Assembly (NCBI GenBank): GCA_947483075.1
Contig: CANKLE010000004.1
Span: 124,001 to 188,000 of the forward strand
DNA from: Flavobacteriaceae bacterium
GTDB taxonomy: Bacteria > Bacteroidota > Bacteroidia > Flavobacteriales > Flavobacteriaceae
Length of the DNA: 64,000 nucleotides
Reading direction: 5' to 3'
Part shown: one piece after another, positions 9,222-18,900 of the stretch
How the letters are laid out: each line of letters opens with the position of its first letter
How positions within the stretch are numbered: the stretch's first letter is position 1
Position numbers and translations under genes: made by a program
Notes under the pieces: model-generated
What the model was told of the DNA's origin: nothing
The model's database searches: none
The model's input: only the letters and a program-made list of their open reading frames with translations

Positions 9222-10625
9222 TTATTTTTTTAACCAATTGTTGGTGAATTCACAATCGCGGTATTCGCCATTGATCTTAATGTAGGTTTCTTTGATTTTT
9301 TCTTCAGACCATTTGGCAATGGCATCAATTTGTTTTTCTTTTAAGGCAAGGTCTTTAATTTTCAAGTAGTCCTTGGCATAATCAGCGGTATGCTCGTTGA
9401 TGCGATTGGTTACCATCACAATTTTATACTTTTTCTTGCCCGACTGATCGGCATCGATCAAAGGAACAGATATTTCGCCTTCTTTCAAATTGGACACTTG
9501 AGAGTAAAAAGCCGGATCCATTTTGGTCAATTCAAAATGAGTATCTTGTGTTTTGGGATTAATCAGTACTCCGCCATTGGCTTTGGTTTCTTTTTCGTCA
9601 GATTCCGTTCTAGCCGCATCGGCAAAAGTGAGCGATTTGTCTTCGATTTTCTTTTTGATTTGCAACACACGCTCTTTGGCGTCTTTGAGCGATTGGTCGG
9701 TTACCGAAGGCACTAATAAAATATGACGCAATTCTATTTCTTGCCCTCTAATTTTCTCCACGTAAATGATGTGAAATCCAAAATCGGTTTCGAAAGGTTC
9801 GGAAATTTCGCCTTCGCCCAAACTAAATGCCACATCTTTAAATTCTTTGACAAAGGGCGTTTTCTTGTTCATTTTGTAATAGCCCCCGTTTGAACTCGAG
9901 CCCGGATCTTGCGAATACAAAACGGCTTTGGTTGAAAAGCTAGAACCCTCTTGTACTTCTTTTTTGAACTCCTTGAGTCGATCAATTACTTTTTGCTTGT
10001 CGGCTTCTGATACTTTGGGCTGCACAACAATTTGTGAAACTTCGAGTTCAGCGCCAAATACTGGCCGATCTGCTTCTGGGATTTTTTTAAAGAAATTGCG
10101 CACTTCCTCGGGTGTAATCTCAACGGCATCGACAATTTTCTTTTGCATGGACGAAGTCAATTTATTGGTCTTGATGATTTCGAACAAATCGGTTCTAAAA
10201 TCTTCCTCGGTAGTTTTCTTGAAATATTTTACCACTTTATCCATCGTGCCCAATTGCTCAACCATGTAGGCAACTTGCTCTTCCATTTTGGATTTCACTT
10301 CTTCATCGGTTACCACAATACTGTCCTGAATCGCTTGGTGTGCGTATAATTTTTCTTCCATCAATTTGCCCATCATTTGGCAACGACTTAAATCTTTGAT
10401 CGAATTTCCTTGACTCGTCAATTCCAAAAAAGCTTTATCAATGTCCGAATCCAAAATATTGTAATCCCCAATGGTGGCAATTACACCGTCCACTTTTTTA
10501 TGCATCACAGCAGGAGCTACAACCGTTTTTACAGTATCCTTGATTACTTCTTGAGCAAGAACCGAAACCGAACAAATGAGCACCAACACCAAGGCAAGTA
10601 ATCCTTTATTTTTTGTATAATTCAT
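9222..10625 (-). CDS. Periplasmic SurA-like peptidyl-prolyl isomerase
   Basis: I choose the ATG giving MNYTKNKGLLALVLVLICSVSVLAQ, a clean Sec signal peptide; it overlaps the upstream stop by 20 bases. The upstream Met codons of the track would spoil the signal. An N-terminal chaperone-like helical domain (DSDIDKAFLELTSQG onward) is followed by two parvulin domains. The first contains EVSQIVVQPKVSEADKQ ... FSTKAVLYSQDPGSSSNGGYY. The second contains ELRHILLVPSVTDQSLKDAKERVLQIKKKI and FADAARTESDEKETKANGG. This architecture matches SurA, which escorts outer-membrane barrel proteins. It is the third of three tandem PPIase-type genes. Confidence 0.88.
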   Translation of the reverse strand: MNYTKNKGLLALVLVLICSVSVLAQEVIKDTVKTVVAPAVMHKKVDGVIATIGDYNILDSDIDKAFLELTSQGNSIKDLSRCQMMGKLMEEKLYAHQAIQDSIVVTDEEVKSKMEEQVAYMVEQLGTMDKVVKYFKKTTEEDFRTDLFEIIKTNKLTSSMQKKIVDAVEITPEEVRNFFKKIPEADRPVFGAELEVSQIVVQPKVSEADKQKVIDRLKEFKKEVQEGSSFSTKAVLYSQDPGSSSNGGYYKMNKKTPFVKEFKDVAFSLGEGEISEPFETDFGFHIIYVEKIRGQEIELRHILLVPSVTDQSLKDAKERVLQIKKKIEDKSLTFADAARTESDEKETKANGGVLINPKTQDTHFELTKMDPAFYSQVSNLKEGEISVPLIDADQSGKKKYKIVMVTNRINEHTADYAKDYLKIKDLALKEKQIDAIAKWSEEKIKETYIKINGEYRDCEFTNNWLKK

Positions 10626-11460
10626 ATTTTTCATCTTTAAGCGCATCGTCAGTGATGTCTTTTTCAAATTTTTTAATCAGTTCCAACTTTCTGTTATTCA
10701 AAATCACGTCCCTCAAGGTCGGTATCAGGTAATCAAAGGGGCCTATTTGGTTTTTGGCAATTACGTTGGTGATTTTCACCAAATAAATGTCATTTCCGTC
10801 AGGGTATAGAATTTTCTTCCCGGCTGCTATGTATTGGTCTTTATTGTCGGTAGTGATAAAAGGCAATTTGTTGTATACCTGATCCATCGAAACCCAAACC
10901 GTATCATTCAAGGCATAACTTTTGCATTGCATTGCATAGGTATCCCAAAACTTCTTGTCCTTTTTCTTGAAGTCAAAGAACTTGCTTTGCATACTTCCAA
11001 ATCGAGGATTGTCTTTATTTACATGAACGTAACGCAAACGGACCAAAGTAGCTGTTGTTCTAAAATTCTCTTTGTTGGCCGCGTAATACTCTTTTAATTC
11101 GGTTGTTGATATTACCGTGTCAACCGACTGTTTTACTATTTCTTCTAAATATGCTTTGGTATACAGATCAATTTTATATTGGTTGATCAGCGCATCAAAA
11201 TTCGCTTTTTTTGCTTTATTCAAATTGACTTCAGCAGCATTATACAACAACTCTTGCGACGCCCATCGCGCAATAAAATCATGTACAATAGTGAGGCTGT
11301 CTTTTTTTGTAGCACCTGTTGGTACTAAGCCTTTGATATCACTGGGATACAAATAATGTTCGTTTACCCGAGCTATTGCTTCTGTTTTGGCTTCTGGTTT
11401 AAAAAAACTACAGGCTGTGCCTACCAGCAACAGGAGAACTATACCCGGCAGCTTGTACAT
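10606..11460 (-). CDS. Lipoprotein with SurA N-terminal-like domain
   Basis: The 284-aa product begins MYKLPGIVLLLLVGTACSFF, a type II signal with lipobox GTAC, so the mature protein is probably anchored by a lipidated Cys. The rest resembles the helical chaperone part of SurA/PrsA proteins (AIARVNEHYLYPSDIKGLVP, RWASQELLYNAAEVNL, ELKEYYAANKENFR). I see no clear parvulin core with its GG and histidine motifs, so it may be a holdase without isomerase activity. Its ATG overlaps the upstream stop codon in TAATG, which implies translational coupling, and its 3' end overlaps the next gene by 20 bases. Confidence 0.7.
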   Translation of the reverse strand: MYKLPGIVLLLLVGTACSFFKPEAKTEAIARVNEHYLYPSDIKGLVPTGATKKDSLTIVHDFIARWASQELLYNAAEVNLNKAKKANFDALINQYKIDLYTKAYLEEIVKQSVDTVISTTELKEYYAANKENFRTTATLVRLRYVHVNKDNPRFGSMQSKFFDFKKKDKKFWDTYAMQCKSYALNDTVWVSMDQVYNKLPFITTDNKDQYIAAGKKILYPDGNDIYLVKITNVIAKNQIGPFDYLIPTLRDVILNNRKLELIKKFEKDITDDALKDEKYELYKK

Positions 11461-13427
11461 TATTTTTTCAACTGGGTTTTTACTTTTTCGAAAACGTCTT
11501 GGTTTACTTTTACTGAAAACTCAGTCTTTAAATCGTCTACCCATTTTTGTTCTAAAAATTGTTGGTAATCATTGATGACTTTGCCTTTGCATTCGTCTAA
11601 AGTTTTTACCGCCGCAGGAATCACTTTTACTACTTGTGTAATAAAATAGTATTCGCCTTCTTTTGTAACCGCGGTTAATCCTGTTTGGAAAGGCACATTT
11701 TTTGGCAACGCATCCGAGCCTTCTTCAAATGTTCCAGAGTTGGTCATTACTACCACCTTGTCTTTCGTATTCAAGGCTTCTTTAATCTTTTCTGCACCCA
11801 CTACTTTTTTCAATAATTTTTGGGCTTTTTTGATTACATCTTCTTGGGTCGAAGAAACGATCAAGGCTTCCAATCTATTTTTCCATTGGTAATTAAATTT
11901 ACGGGTTTCATAAAACGATTTCAAACCAAGTGTATCTGATTTTGATTTTTCCCAAATTTCTTTTTCCATCAAATCAAACAACAACAAGCCATCGCGGTAT
12001 TCTTCCATCACTGTTTCAAACTCAGGAAACTCGTGTTCTAAATTATCCGTATAGTATTTGGTAAGTTGTTCCTCTTGGTATTGTTGGTACAAATGATCTA
12101 CCAAAGCAGGAACTGGTTTAATTTTTAAATTTGATTTTTGTTGGTCTTTTACGTAATTCAAAAAGTCATTTCCACTCAGTACTTTGGTGTCAACACTCAG
12201 CAATTTGCTTTCAAAAGCCTTGTTGGTTGGCACTTCCCATTTGCTTTCGTAAAAATCATCCGTTACGGCTTTGGCCAACAAAGCATACAATTTCGGATCG
12301 CGTTTGGGGGCATATTTTTTTTGCAATTTCTCGTTTAATGAATTGGTTATCAAGCGAGAACGATCATCCTTCCCAACTTTGTTCTCCAATTCGGTTTTCA
12401 TTTCTTCAAATGATTTTAACGGATATTTCTCGATCAATTTTACAATGTGCCAGCCAAAACGGGTTTGAAATGGCGTAGAGATCGGGTTTTGAGCGGTGAG
12501 CGTAAAGGCCACATTTTCGAATTCCTCGGCGCTCAATTGTCCAGATCCAAAGCGAGTCAAAACTCCACCTCTAGAAGAAGAAGATTTGTCTTCAGAAAAT
12601 TGCTTGGCCAATTCTTCAAATTTCTCGCCTTGTTGTAATTTTTGGTAGATGTCGTCAATTTTGGTTTTGGCAGCCGCTTTGTCTTCGGGTTTGTCTTCTT
12701 TCGGAGTTAAAATCATGATATGAGCAACCGAAACTTCGCCGCGGTTGTCTCGCACATCCTCTACTTTTATGAGGTGATACCCAAATCGGGTGCGGATAGG
12801 ATTTGAGATCGTTCCTATTGGCGTTCTAAAGGCCGCGCTTTCAAAAGCGTACACCATTCGGAAAGAGGAAAAATAACCCAAATCTCCTTTGTTTTCTTTT
12901 GCAGAAGGATCTTGTGAAAACTCAACAGCCAATTGACCAAAATCTTCTCCTTTTAGCGCTCGGCCTCTAATTTCTTTCGCCTTATTGTAGGCAACTAGGG
13001 TGTCTGCGGGTGCGGCATTTTCGTCAACTAAAATTAAAATATGAGCGGCTTTGATTTCTTTTTTAGAACGTTCGTAGCCTTCAACAACCAATTCGTTGGT
13101 AACTTTAGAATCGGTCAAATAATTTTTGGACAACTGGGTGCGGTAGGAAGCCAATTCATTTTTGTAAGCCTCGCCATTTTGCAAACCTAATTTATTGGCT
13201 TTGGTGATTTTTAATTTATACCCCACAAACAACTCCAAATATTGGGTGAGATCTTTTTGGGATTCGTCTTTTACTAAGTCTAAATTTTTATTGTAAACAC
13301 GCAAAAATTCATCGGTGTAATAGGGCTTGTCGTCGATGGTAAAAAGCGCTTCTTTGTTTGCGGTTTGAGCAAAAGAGGCCAGTTGTAAACTGATAAAAAA
13401 ACTAAAAAATAACGGTTTCATTTTCAT
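11460..13427 (-). CDS. Large periplasmic PPIase with two parvulin domains
   Basis: The signal peptide MKMKPLFFSFFISLQLASFAQ leads a 655-aa protein. After an N-terminal helical domain with FTIDDKPYYTDEFLRVYNKN, two consecutive parvulin (PpiC-type) domains follow. One is KAAHILILVDENA ... FGQLAVEFSQDPSAKENKGDLGYF ... TRFGYHLIKVEDVR. The other is SVAHIMILTPKEDK ... FEELAKQFSEDKSSSSRGGVLTRFG ... TRFGWHIVKLIEK. The C-terminal 270 residues are a long helical region of unknown role. It is the first gene of the PPIase-lipoprotein-SurA-MoxR unit and has a full consensus promoter. The likely job is folding of outer-membrane or exported proteins. Confidence 0.88.
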   Translation of the reverse strand: MKMKPLFFSFFISLQLASFAQTANKEALFTIDDKPYYTDEFLRVYNKNLDLVKDESQKDLTQYLELFVGYKLKITKANKLGLQNGEAYKNELASYRTQLSKNYLTDSKVTNELVVEGYERSKKEIKAAHILILVDENAAPADTLVAYNKAKEIRGRALKGEDFGQLAVEFSQDPSAKENKGDLGYFSSFRMVYAFESAAFRTPIGTISNPIRTRFGYHLIKVEDVRDNRGEVSVAHIMILTPKEDKPEDKAAAKTKIDDIYQKLQQGEKFEELAKQFSEDKSSSSRGGVLTRFGSGQLSAEEFENVAFTLTAQNPISTPFQTRFGWHIVKLIEKYPLKSFEEMKTELENKVGKDDRSRLITNSLNEKLQKKYAPKRDPKLYALLAKAVTDDFYESKWEVPTNKAFESKLLSVDTKVLSGNDFLNYVKDQQKSNLKIKPVPALVDHLYQQYQEEQLTKYYTDNLEHEFPEFETVMEEYRDGLLLFDLMEKEIWEKSKSDTLGLKSFYETRKFNYQWKNRLEALIVSSTQEDVIKKAQKLLKKVVGAEKIKEALNTKDKVVVMTNSGTFEEGSDALPKNVPFQTGLTAVTKEGEYYFITQVVKVIPAAVKTLDECKGKVINDYQQFLEQKWVDDLKTEFSVKVNQDVFEKVKTQLKK

Positions 13428-13498
13428 GGGAAAGGGTAATTTTTAACGGTTTTAAGATTTGCAATAAAACGGAAATTATTTGTTCCGTTTCGGGTCAA

Positions 13499-13528
13499 CA
13501 AAAATAACAATTCAATTAGATTATACAA
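13499..13528 (-). promoter_or_regulatory. Consensus promoter of the PPIase-moxR unit
   Basis: On the minus strand TTG, 19 bases and TATTTTTG match TTG-N19-TAnnTTTG exactly. The -7 element ends 72 bases before the ATG of the 655-aa PPIase. It is divergent from the prfC promoter region. Confidence 0.75.
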
Positions 13529-13608
13529 CTAATGCCGGGACTATTAACAAAAAATTAATTGGGTAAAATTAGCCATCCAAACGGCCCTGAATTCGCATAA
13601 AAAAATAG

Positions 13609-13616
13609 TATTTTTG
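13609..13616 (+). promoter_or_regulatory. Candidate -7 element of prfC
   Basis: TATTTTTG matches TAnnTTTG and ends 18 bases before the chosen prfC ATG. A CTG, not TTG, lies about 19 bases upstream. The element overlaps the track's earlier start codon, which argues against that start. Confidence 0.5.
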
Positions 13617-13634
13617 CCAACTAGTTTTCAAATT

Positions 13635-15224
13635 ATGAGCTTTACAGACGAAATATTACGCCGACGTACCTTTGGCATCATTTCCCACCCGGATGCAGGA
13701 AAAACCACCTTGACCGAAAAATTACTGTTGTTTGGGGGAGCCATTCAAGAAGCAGGTGCCGTCAAAAACAATAAAATCAAAAAGGGTGCCACCTCCGATT
13801 TTATGGAAATTGAACGCCAACGCGGAATTTCGGTTTCTACCTCGGTTTTGGCTTTCAATTACAAAGACATCAAAATAAATATTTTAGACACGCCCGGCCA
13901 CAAGGATTTTGCCGAAGACACTTTTCGCACCCTAACTGCAGTTGACAGTGTAATTGTGGTGATTGACGTGGCCAAAGGAGTCGAAGAACAAACCGAAAAA
14001 TTGGTAGCCGTGTGCCGCATGCGCAACATTCCGATTATTGTATTCATCAACAAACTTGACCGGGAAGGAAAAGACGCCTTTGATTTGATGGACGAAGTAG
14101 AGCAAAAATTAGGACTCACGGTGAGCCCCTTGAGTTTCCCAATTGGCATGGGATATGACTTTCAAGGCATCTACAACATGTGGGAGCAAAACATCAATTT
14201 GTTTAGTGGCGACAGCCGAAAAAATATCGAAGAAACCATTGCATTTTCTGATGTGAACAGTCCCGAATTAGAAAAAATTATCGGCGTAAAACCAGCTGAG
14301 AAGTTGAGGGAAGAACTGGAGTTGATCGATGAAGTGTACCCCAAATTTGATCGAGAAGCCTATTTGAGTGGCAAATTACAACCGGTATTTTTTGGTTCGG
14401 CTTTGAATAATTTTGGGGTACGTGAATTATTGGATTGCTTTATAGCCATTGCGCCATCTCCTCGTCCCAAAGAATCCGAAAGCCGCTTGATAGACCCCAA
14501 TGAAACCAAAATGAGTGGGTTTGTGTTTAAAATCCATGCCAATATGGATCCCAAACACCGGGATCGTTTGGCTTTTGTGAAAATTGTTTCGGGCACCTTT
14601 GAGCGCAATAAGCCGTATTTACATGTCCGCCAAAATAAAAACCTGAAATTTTCGAGCCCCAATGCCTTTTTTGCCGAGAAGAAAGAAATTGTAGATATTT
14701 CCTATCCGGGAGACATTGTGGGCCTACACGATACGGGTAACTTTAAAATTGGCGATACGCTTACCGAAGGCGAAATGCTTAATTTTAAGGGCATTCCGAG
14801 TTTTTCTCCCGAACATTTTCGCTACATCAACAACGCCGATCCATTAAAAGCAAAGCAATTGGATAAAGGGGTTGACCAATTGATGGACGAAGGTGTGGCA
14901 CAGCTATTTACCTTAGAATTAAACAACCGAAAAGTAATTGGCACAGTCGGAGCCTTGCAATACGAAGTAATTCAATACCGTTTGGAACACGAATACGGCG
15001 CCAAATGCACCTACGAGAACTTCCCAGTACACAAAGCCTGTTGGGTAAAACCAAAGGATCCCAAAAGTGAAGAATTTAAAGAGTTTAAACGCATCAAGCA
15101 AAAATTCTTGGCCAAAGACAAGTACAACCAACTCGTTTTCCTTGCTGATTCTGATTTTACGATACAAATGACCCAAAGCAAATTCCCTTCGGTGCAGCTT
15201 TTTTTCACTTCAGAACTGGAGTAG
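13635..15224 (+). CDS. prfC: Peptide chain release factor 3
   Basis: RF3 is a translational GTPase that removes RF1 or RF2 from the ribosome after peptide release. I start at MSFTDEILRRRTFGIISHPDAGKTTLTEKLL, the conserved N-terminus; the track's extra seven residues overlap the -7 element. G-domain motifs are SHPDAGKTT (G1), GISVSTS (G2), DTPGHKDFAEDT (G3) and FINKLDRE (G4). The C-terminal RF3 domain contains GALQYEVIQYRLEHEYG. At 529 aa it matches the E. coli length. The gene stands alone, downstream of a divergent promoter region. Confidence 0.95.
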   Translation: MSFTDEILRRRTFGIISHPDAGKTTLTEKLLLFGGAIQEAGAVKNNKIKKGATSDFMEIERQRGISVSTSVLAFNYKDIKINILDTPGHKDFAEDTFRTLTAVDSVIVVIDVAKGVEEQTEKLVAVCRMRNIPIIVFINKLDREGKDAFDLMDEVEQKLGLTVSPLSFPIGMGYDFQGIYNMWEQNINLFSGDSRKNIEETIAFSDVNSPELEKIIGVKPAEKLREELELIDEVYPKFDREAYLSGKLQPVFFGSALNNFGVRELLDCFIAIAPSPRPKESESRLIDPNETKMSGFVFKIHANMDPKHRDRLAFVKIVSGTFERNKPYLHVRQNKNLKFSSPNAFFAEKKEIVDISYPGDIVGLHDTGNFKIGDTLTEGEMLNFKGIPSFSPEHFRYINNADPLKAKQLDKGVDQLMDEGVAQLFTLELNNRKVIGTVGALQYEVIQYRLEHEYGAKCTYENFPVHKACWVKPKDPKSEEFKEFKRIKQKFLAKDKYNQLVFLADSDFTIQMTQSKFPSVQLFFTSELE

Positions 15225-15256
15225 GACGTTAAAAAGCTATTTTTTATCGATTTTAT

Positions 15257-15287
15257 TTGTTTTAAATAAATATAGACTCTACCTTTG
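15257..15287 (+). promoter_or_regulatory. Consensus promoter of the small membrane protein gene
   Basis: TTG, 20 bases, then TACCTTTG: both Bacteroidota elements are intact. The -7 element ends 20 bases before the ATG at 15308. Confidence 0.72.
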
Positions 15288-15307
15288 AGCACCAAAATAC
15301 AAGCAAC

Positions 15308-15505
15308 ATGCAAGCAAAAATTACCAAAATAGGAATCTTCACTTATTTACTTTTAGCTAACAATATACTTCAGGCACAAATAGACCCAGATGCACCTGCC
15401 GAACCCCCAACGATTGCCCCTATTAATGAGCAACTTATATGGTTAATTGTTTTAGGCCTCGTGTTCGCTTATTATCTATACAAAACCAAAAAAGTAAAAG
15501 CATAA
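15308..15505 (+). CDS. Small signal-peptide plus single-TM protein
   Basis: This 65-aa ORF has a signal-like N-terminus (IGIFTYLLLANNILQAQ), a short acidic and proline-rich linker (DPDAPAEPPTIAPI), one strong membrane helix (LIWLIVLGLVFAYYLY) and a Lys-rich tail. It is a real gene: it has a consensus promoter 20 bases upstream, its own terminator and clear signal and TM segments. Small proteins with a DPDxPxxP linker before one TM are frequent in Flavobacteriia, usually annotated hypothetical. The function is unknown. Topology would put the linker outside and the Lys-rich tail in the cytoplasm. Confidence 0.75.
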   Translation: MQAKITKIGIFTYLLLANNILQAQIDPDAPAEPPTIAPINEQLIWLIVLGLVFAYYLYKTKKVKA

Positions 15506-15521
15506 TACTACACACCATATT

Positions 15522-15548
15522 AAAACCTGTAATTAGCAGGTTTTTTTT
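15522..15548 (+). terminator. Terminator after the small membrane protein
   Basis: AAAACCTG and CAGGTTTT pair across a 7-nt loop, followed by T residues. Confidence 0.8.
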
Positions 15549-15559
15549 ATAGTTACTAC

Positions 15560-15590
15560 TAAAAAAAGCCCTCCAATTGGAGGGCTTTTT
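15560..15590 (-). terminator. Terminator of the rpoBC-DUF3467 unit
   Basis: AAAAAGCCCTCC and GGAGGGCTTTTT form a 12-bp perfect stem with loop AATT, ending 4 bases from the DUF3467 stop. The flanking A and T runs could make it work in both directions. Confidence 0.9.
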
Positions 15591-15593
15591 TAT

Positions 15594-15905
15594 TTATGCT
15601 TGTCCCGCAGGACCAAAATTTAACGGTATGGGCGGCTGTTCGGAATCTTTAATTTCTCCGTGAGCCGACTCAAAGCGGTGCACATTTTCGGCCAGGGCCT
15701 TTACCAATCGCTTGGCGTGTTGTGGCGTGAGCACGATGCGTGACTTCACTTTGGCTTTGGGCGTACCGGGCATGATGCACACAAAATCTAACACAAACTC
15801 AGAGGCCGAATGGTTGATGATGGCTAGGTTGGAATAAATTCCTTCTGCTATCGCTTCCTCGAGCTCAATGTTGATTTGTCCGGGTTGTATATTAGAATCA
15901 CTCAT
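15594..15905 (-). CDS. DUF3467 protein in the rpoBC operon
   Basis: The 103-aa product matches the DUF3467 pattern: an acidic start (QINIELEEAIAEGIYSNLAII), a central SEFVLDFVCIMPG, then AKVKSRIVLTPQHAKRLVKALAENVHRFE. The fold is probably a small beta-alpha domain; no catalytic motif is visible. It starts one base after the rpoC stop codon, so it is almost certainly cotranscribed and perhaps translationally coupled with RNA polymerase subunits. A role in transcription is a reasonable inference from this context but has not, to my knowledge, been shown. The tail ends in a Pro-rich segment. Confidence 0.85.
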   Translation of the reverse strand: MSDSNIQPGQINIELEEAIAEGIYSNLAIINHSASEFVLDFVCIMPGTPKAKVKSRIVLTPQHAKRLVKALAENVHRFESAHGEIKDSEQPPIPLNFGPAGQA

Positions 15906-15906
15906 C

Positions 15907-18900
15907 TTAGTAAATGTATTCTTCTCTACTGGCCATCATCTCGTTGAAATCGTCTTTTGATCCTACAATCGTGTGATCGTATTCTCTCATACCGGTTCCG
16001 GCTGGGATTCTATGACCTACAATTACATTTTCTTTCAAGCCTTCTAAGTAATCTACTTTACCGGCAACTGCCGCTTCGTTTAATACTTTGGTTGTTTCTT
16101 GGAAGGAAGCTGCCGAGATAAATGATTTCGTTTGTAACGAAGCTCTAGTAATACCTTGCAATACTGGTGTAGCTGTAGCGGTAACTACATCACGGGCCGA
16201 TATGAGGTTTTTATCCGAACGTTTCAACAACGAATTCTCGTCGCGCAATTCTCTGGGAGAAATGATTTGACCTGGTTTGATGTTCTCCGAATCGCCGGCA
16301 TCATCAACCACTTTCATTCCGTACAACTTGTCGTTTTCTAGGATGAAATCTTTGGTGTGAATCAATTGCTCTTCTAAGAACAAGGTATCTCCTGGGTCTT
16401 CTACACGTACTTTTCGCATCATCTGACGAATCACTACTTCAAAGTGTTTGTCGTTGATTTTTACTCCTTGCAAACGGTATACTTCTTGAATTTCATTTAC
16501 CAAATACTGTTGAACAGCCGCTGGTCCTTGAATGCGTAAGATATCGTCTGGCGTAACGGCACCGTCTGATAACGGAGCACCGGCACGTACAAAGTCGTTT
16601 TCTTGAACTAAGATTTGACTGGATAATTTTACCAAGTATTTTTTAACTTCTCCAAACTTAGACTCGATGATGATTTCGCGGTTACCTCGTTTGATTTTTC
16701 CAAACGAAACAACTCCATCAATCTCAGACACTACTGCTGGATTCGAAGGATTACGAGCCTCTAACAACTCTGTAATTCTAGGAAGACCTCCCGTAATATC
16801 ACCCGCTTTTGAAGAACGACGAGGAATTTTAACCAAGACTTTACCCGCCTTAATTTTTTCTCCGTTTTCTACCATCAAGTGAGCCCCAACTGGCAGGTTG
16901 TACGAACGAATTAACTCGTTGTCTTTCCCGTATACCAATAAGGTTGGAATTAATTTTTTGCTTCTTGATTCAGAAATTACTTTTTCTTGGAATCCCGTTT
17001 GCTCATCGATTTCTACTTGGAACGATTGTCCTTGCTCTAAATCTTCGTAAGCAATTTTTCCGGTAAATTCAGAAACAATTACCCCATTATACGGATCCCA
17101 TTTACAGATCGTAGTTCCTTTTTTGACTACATCGGCATCTTTTACATAGATACTAGAACCGTAAGGAATATTGTGTGTGTTTAAGACAATTCCGGTTTTT
17201 ACGTCAACCAATTTCAATTCGGTAGAACGTGAAACGACAATGTCTACTGCGTTTCCTTCACTGTCTTCGCCTTTTACGGTTTTCAAGTCTTCGATTTCCA
17301 AACGACCGTCAAAACGAGTCACAATGTTAGATTCTTCCGAAATATTTCCTGCTGTACCTCCCACGTGGAATGTACGTAATGTTAACTGTGTACCTGGCTC
17401 TCCAATAGATTGTGCGGCAATTACCCCTACTGCTTCTCCACGTTGGGTCATACGACCGGTGGCTAAGTTTCGTCCGTAACATTTGGCACAAATTCCTTTT
17501 AAAGCTTCACAAGTAAGCGGTGAACGCACCTCTACTTTTTCTATTGGCGAAGCTTCAATATCTTTCACAATGGCTTCAGTGATTTGTTGTCCGGTGTGAA
17601 CTACAATTTCTGAAGTTAATGGATTGATTACATCTTGTAATGCTACACGTCCTAAAATGCGTTCGCCCAAGGTTTCTACAATCTCTTCGTTTTTCTTCAA
17701 GGCCGAAACTTCAATTCCACGCAACGTACCACAATCGTCAATGTTTACAATAACATCTTGCGATACATCATGCAATCTACGAGTCAAGTAACCCGCATCC
17801 GCCGTTTTCAAAGCGGTATCGGCAAGTCCTTTACGCGCTCCGTGTGTAGAAATAAAGTATTCTAAGATCGATAACCCTTCTTTAAAGTTCGAAAGAATTG
17901 GGTTTTCGATGATCTCTCCCCCGCCTGCTGTCGATTTTTTAGGTTTTGCCATCAATCCACGCATTCCGGTTAACTGACGGATTTGCTCTTTCGATCCACG
18001 TGCTCCAGAATCAAGCATCATGTATACCGAGTTGAACCCTTGTTGGTCTTCGCGAATATTTTTCATGGCCAATTCGGTAAGCATGGCATTCGTAGAAGTC
18101 CACACATCAATAACTTGGTTGTAGCGTTCGTTGTTGGTAATTAAACCCATGTTGTAGTTGGCAGAAATTCCTTCTACTTGTTCGCGAGCATCGGCAATTA
18201 ATTCTTCTTTGCGTTCCGGAATAATAATATCCCCTAAGCTGAAAGACAATCCACCTTTGAAGGCAAATTTATACCCCATGTCTTTCATGTTATCCAAGAA
18301 AGCAGCAGTAGTTGGCACATTGGTCACGCTCAAAATACGTCCAATGATGTCGCGTAAATTCTTTTTCGTCAATACGTCATTGATGTATCCGGCAACTTCT
18401 GGAACTACTTCATTAAACAATACACGACCTGCAGTAGTTTGGATGATTTGGTATACCAATTCGCCTTTGTCGTTGTAATCTTTTGCTCTAATTTTCACTC
18501 GCGCATTCAATTCCAACTTGCCTTCGTTTAAAGCAATATTTACTTCTTCGGCTGAATAGAAAGTTAATCCTTCTCCCAAAATTTTATGTTCTGGAGTCGA
18601 GATGCGCTCTTTGGTCATGTAATACAGACCCAAAACCATGTCTTGAGAAGGTACCGTGATTGGTGCACCATTGGCTGGATTCAAGATATTGTGCGAAGCC
18701 AATAATAACAATTGTGCTTCCAAAATAGCCTCTGGTCCTAACGGCAAGTGAACCGCCATCTGATCACCATCAAAATCCGCATTAAACGCCGTACAAACTA
18801 AGGGGTGCAATTGGATTGCTTTTCCTTCGATTAATTTGGGTTGAAAAGCTTGTATCCCTAAACGGTGCAAAGTAGGCGCACGATTTAGTAATACCGGGTG

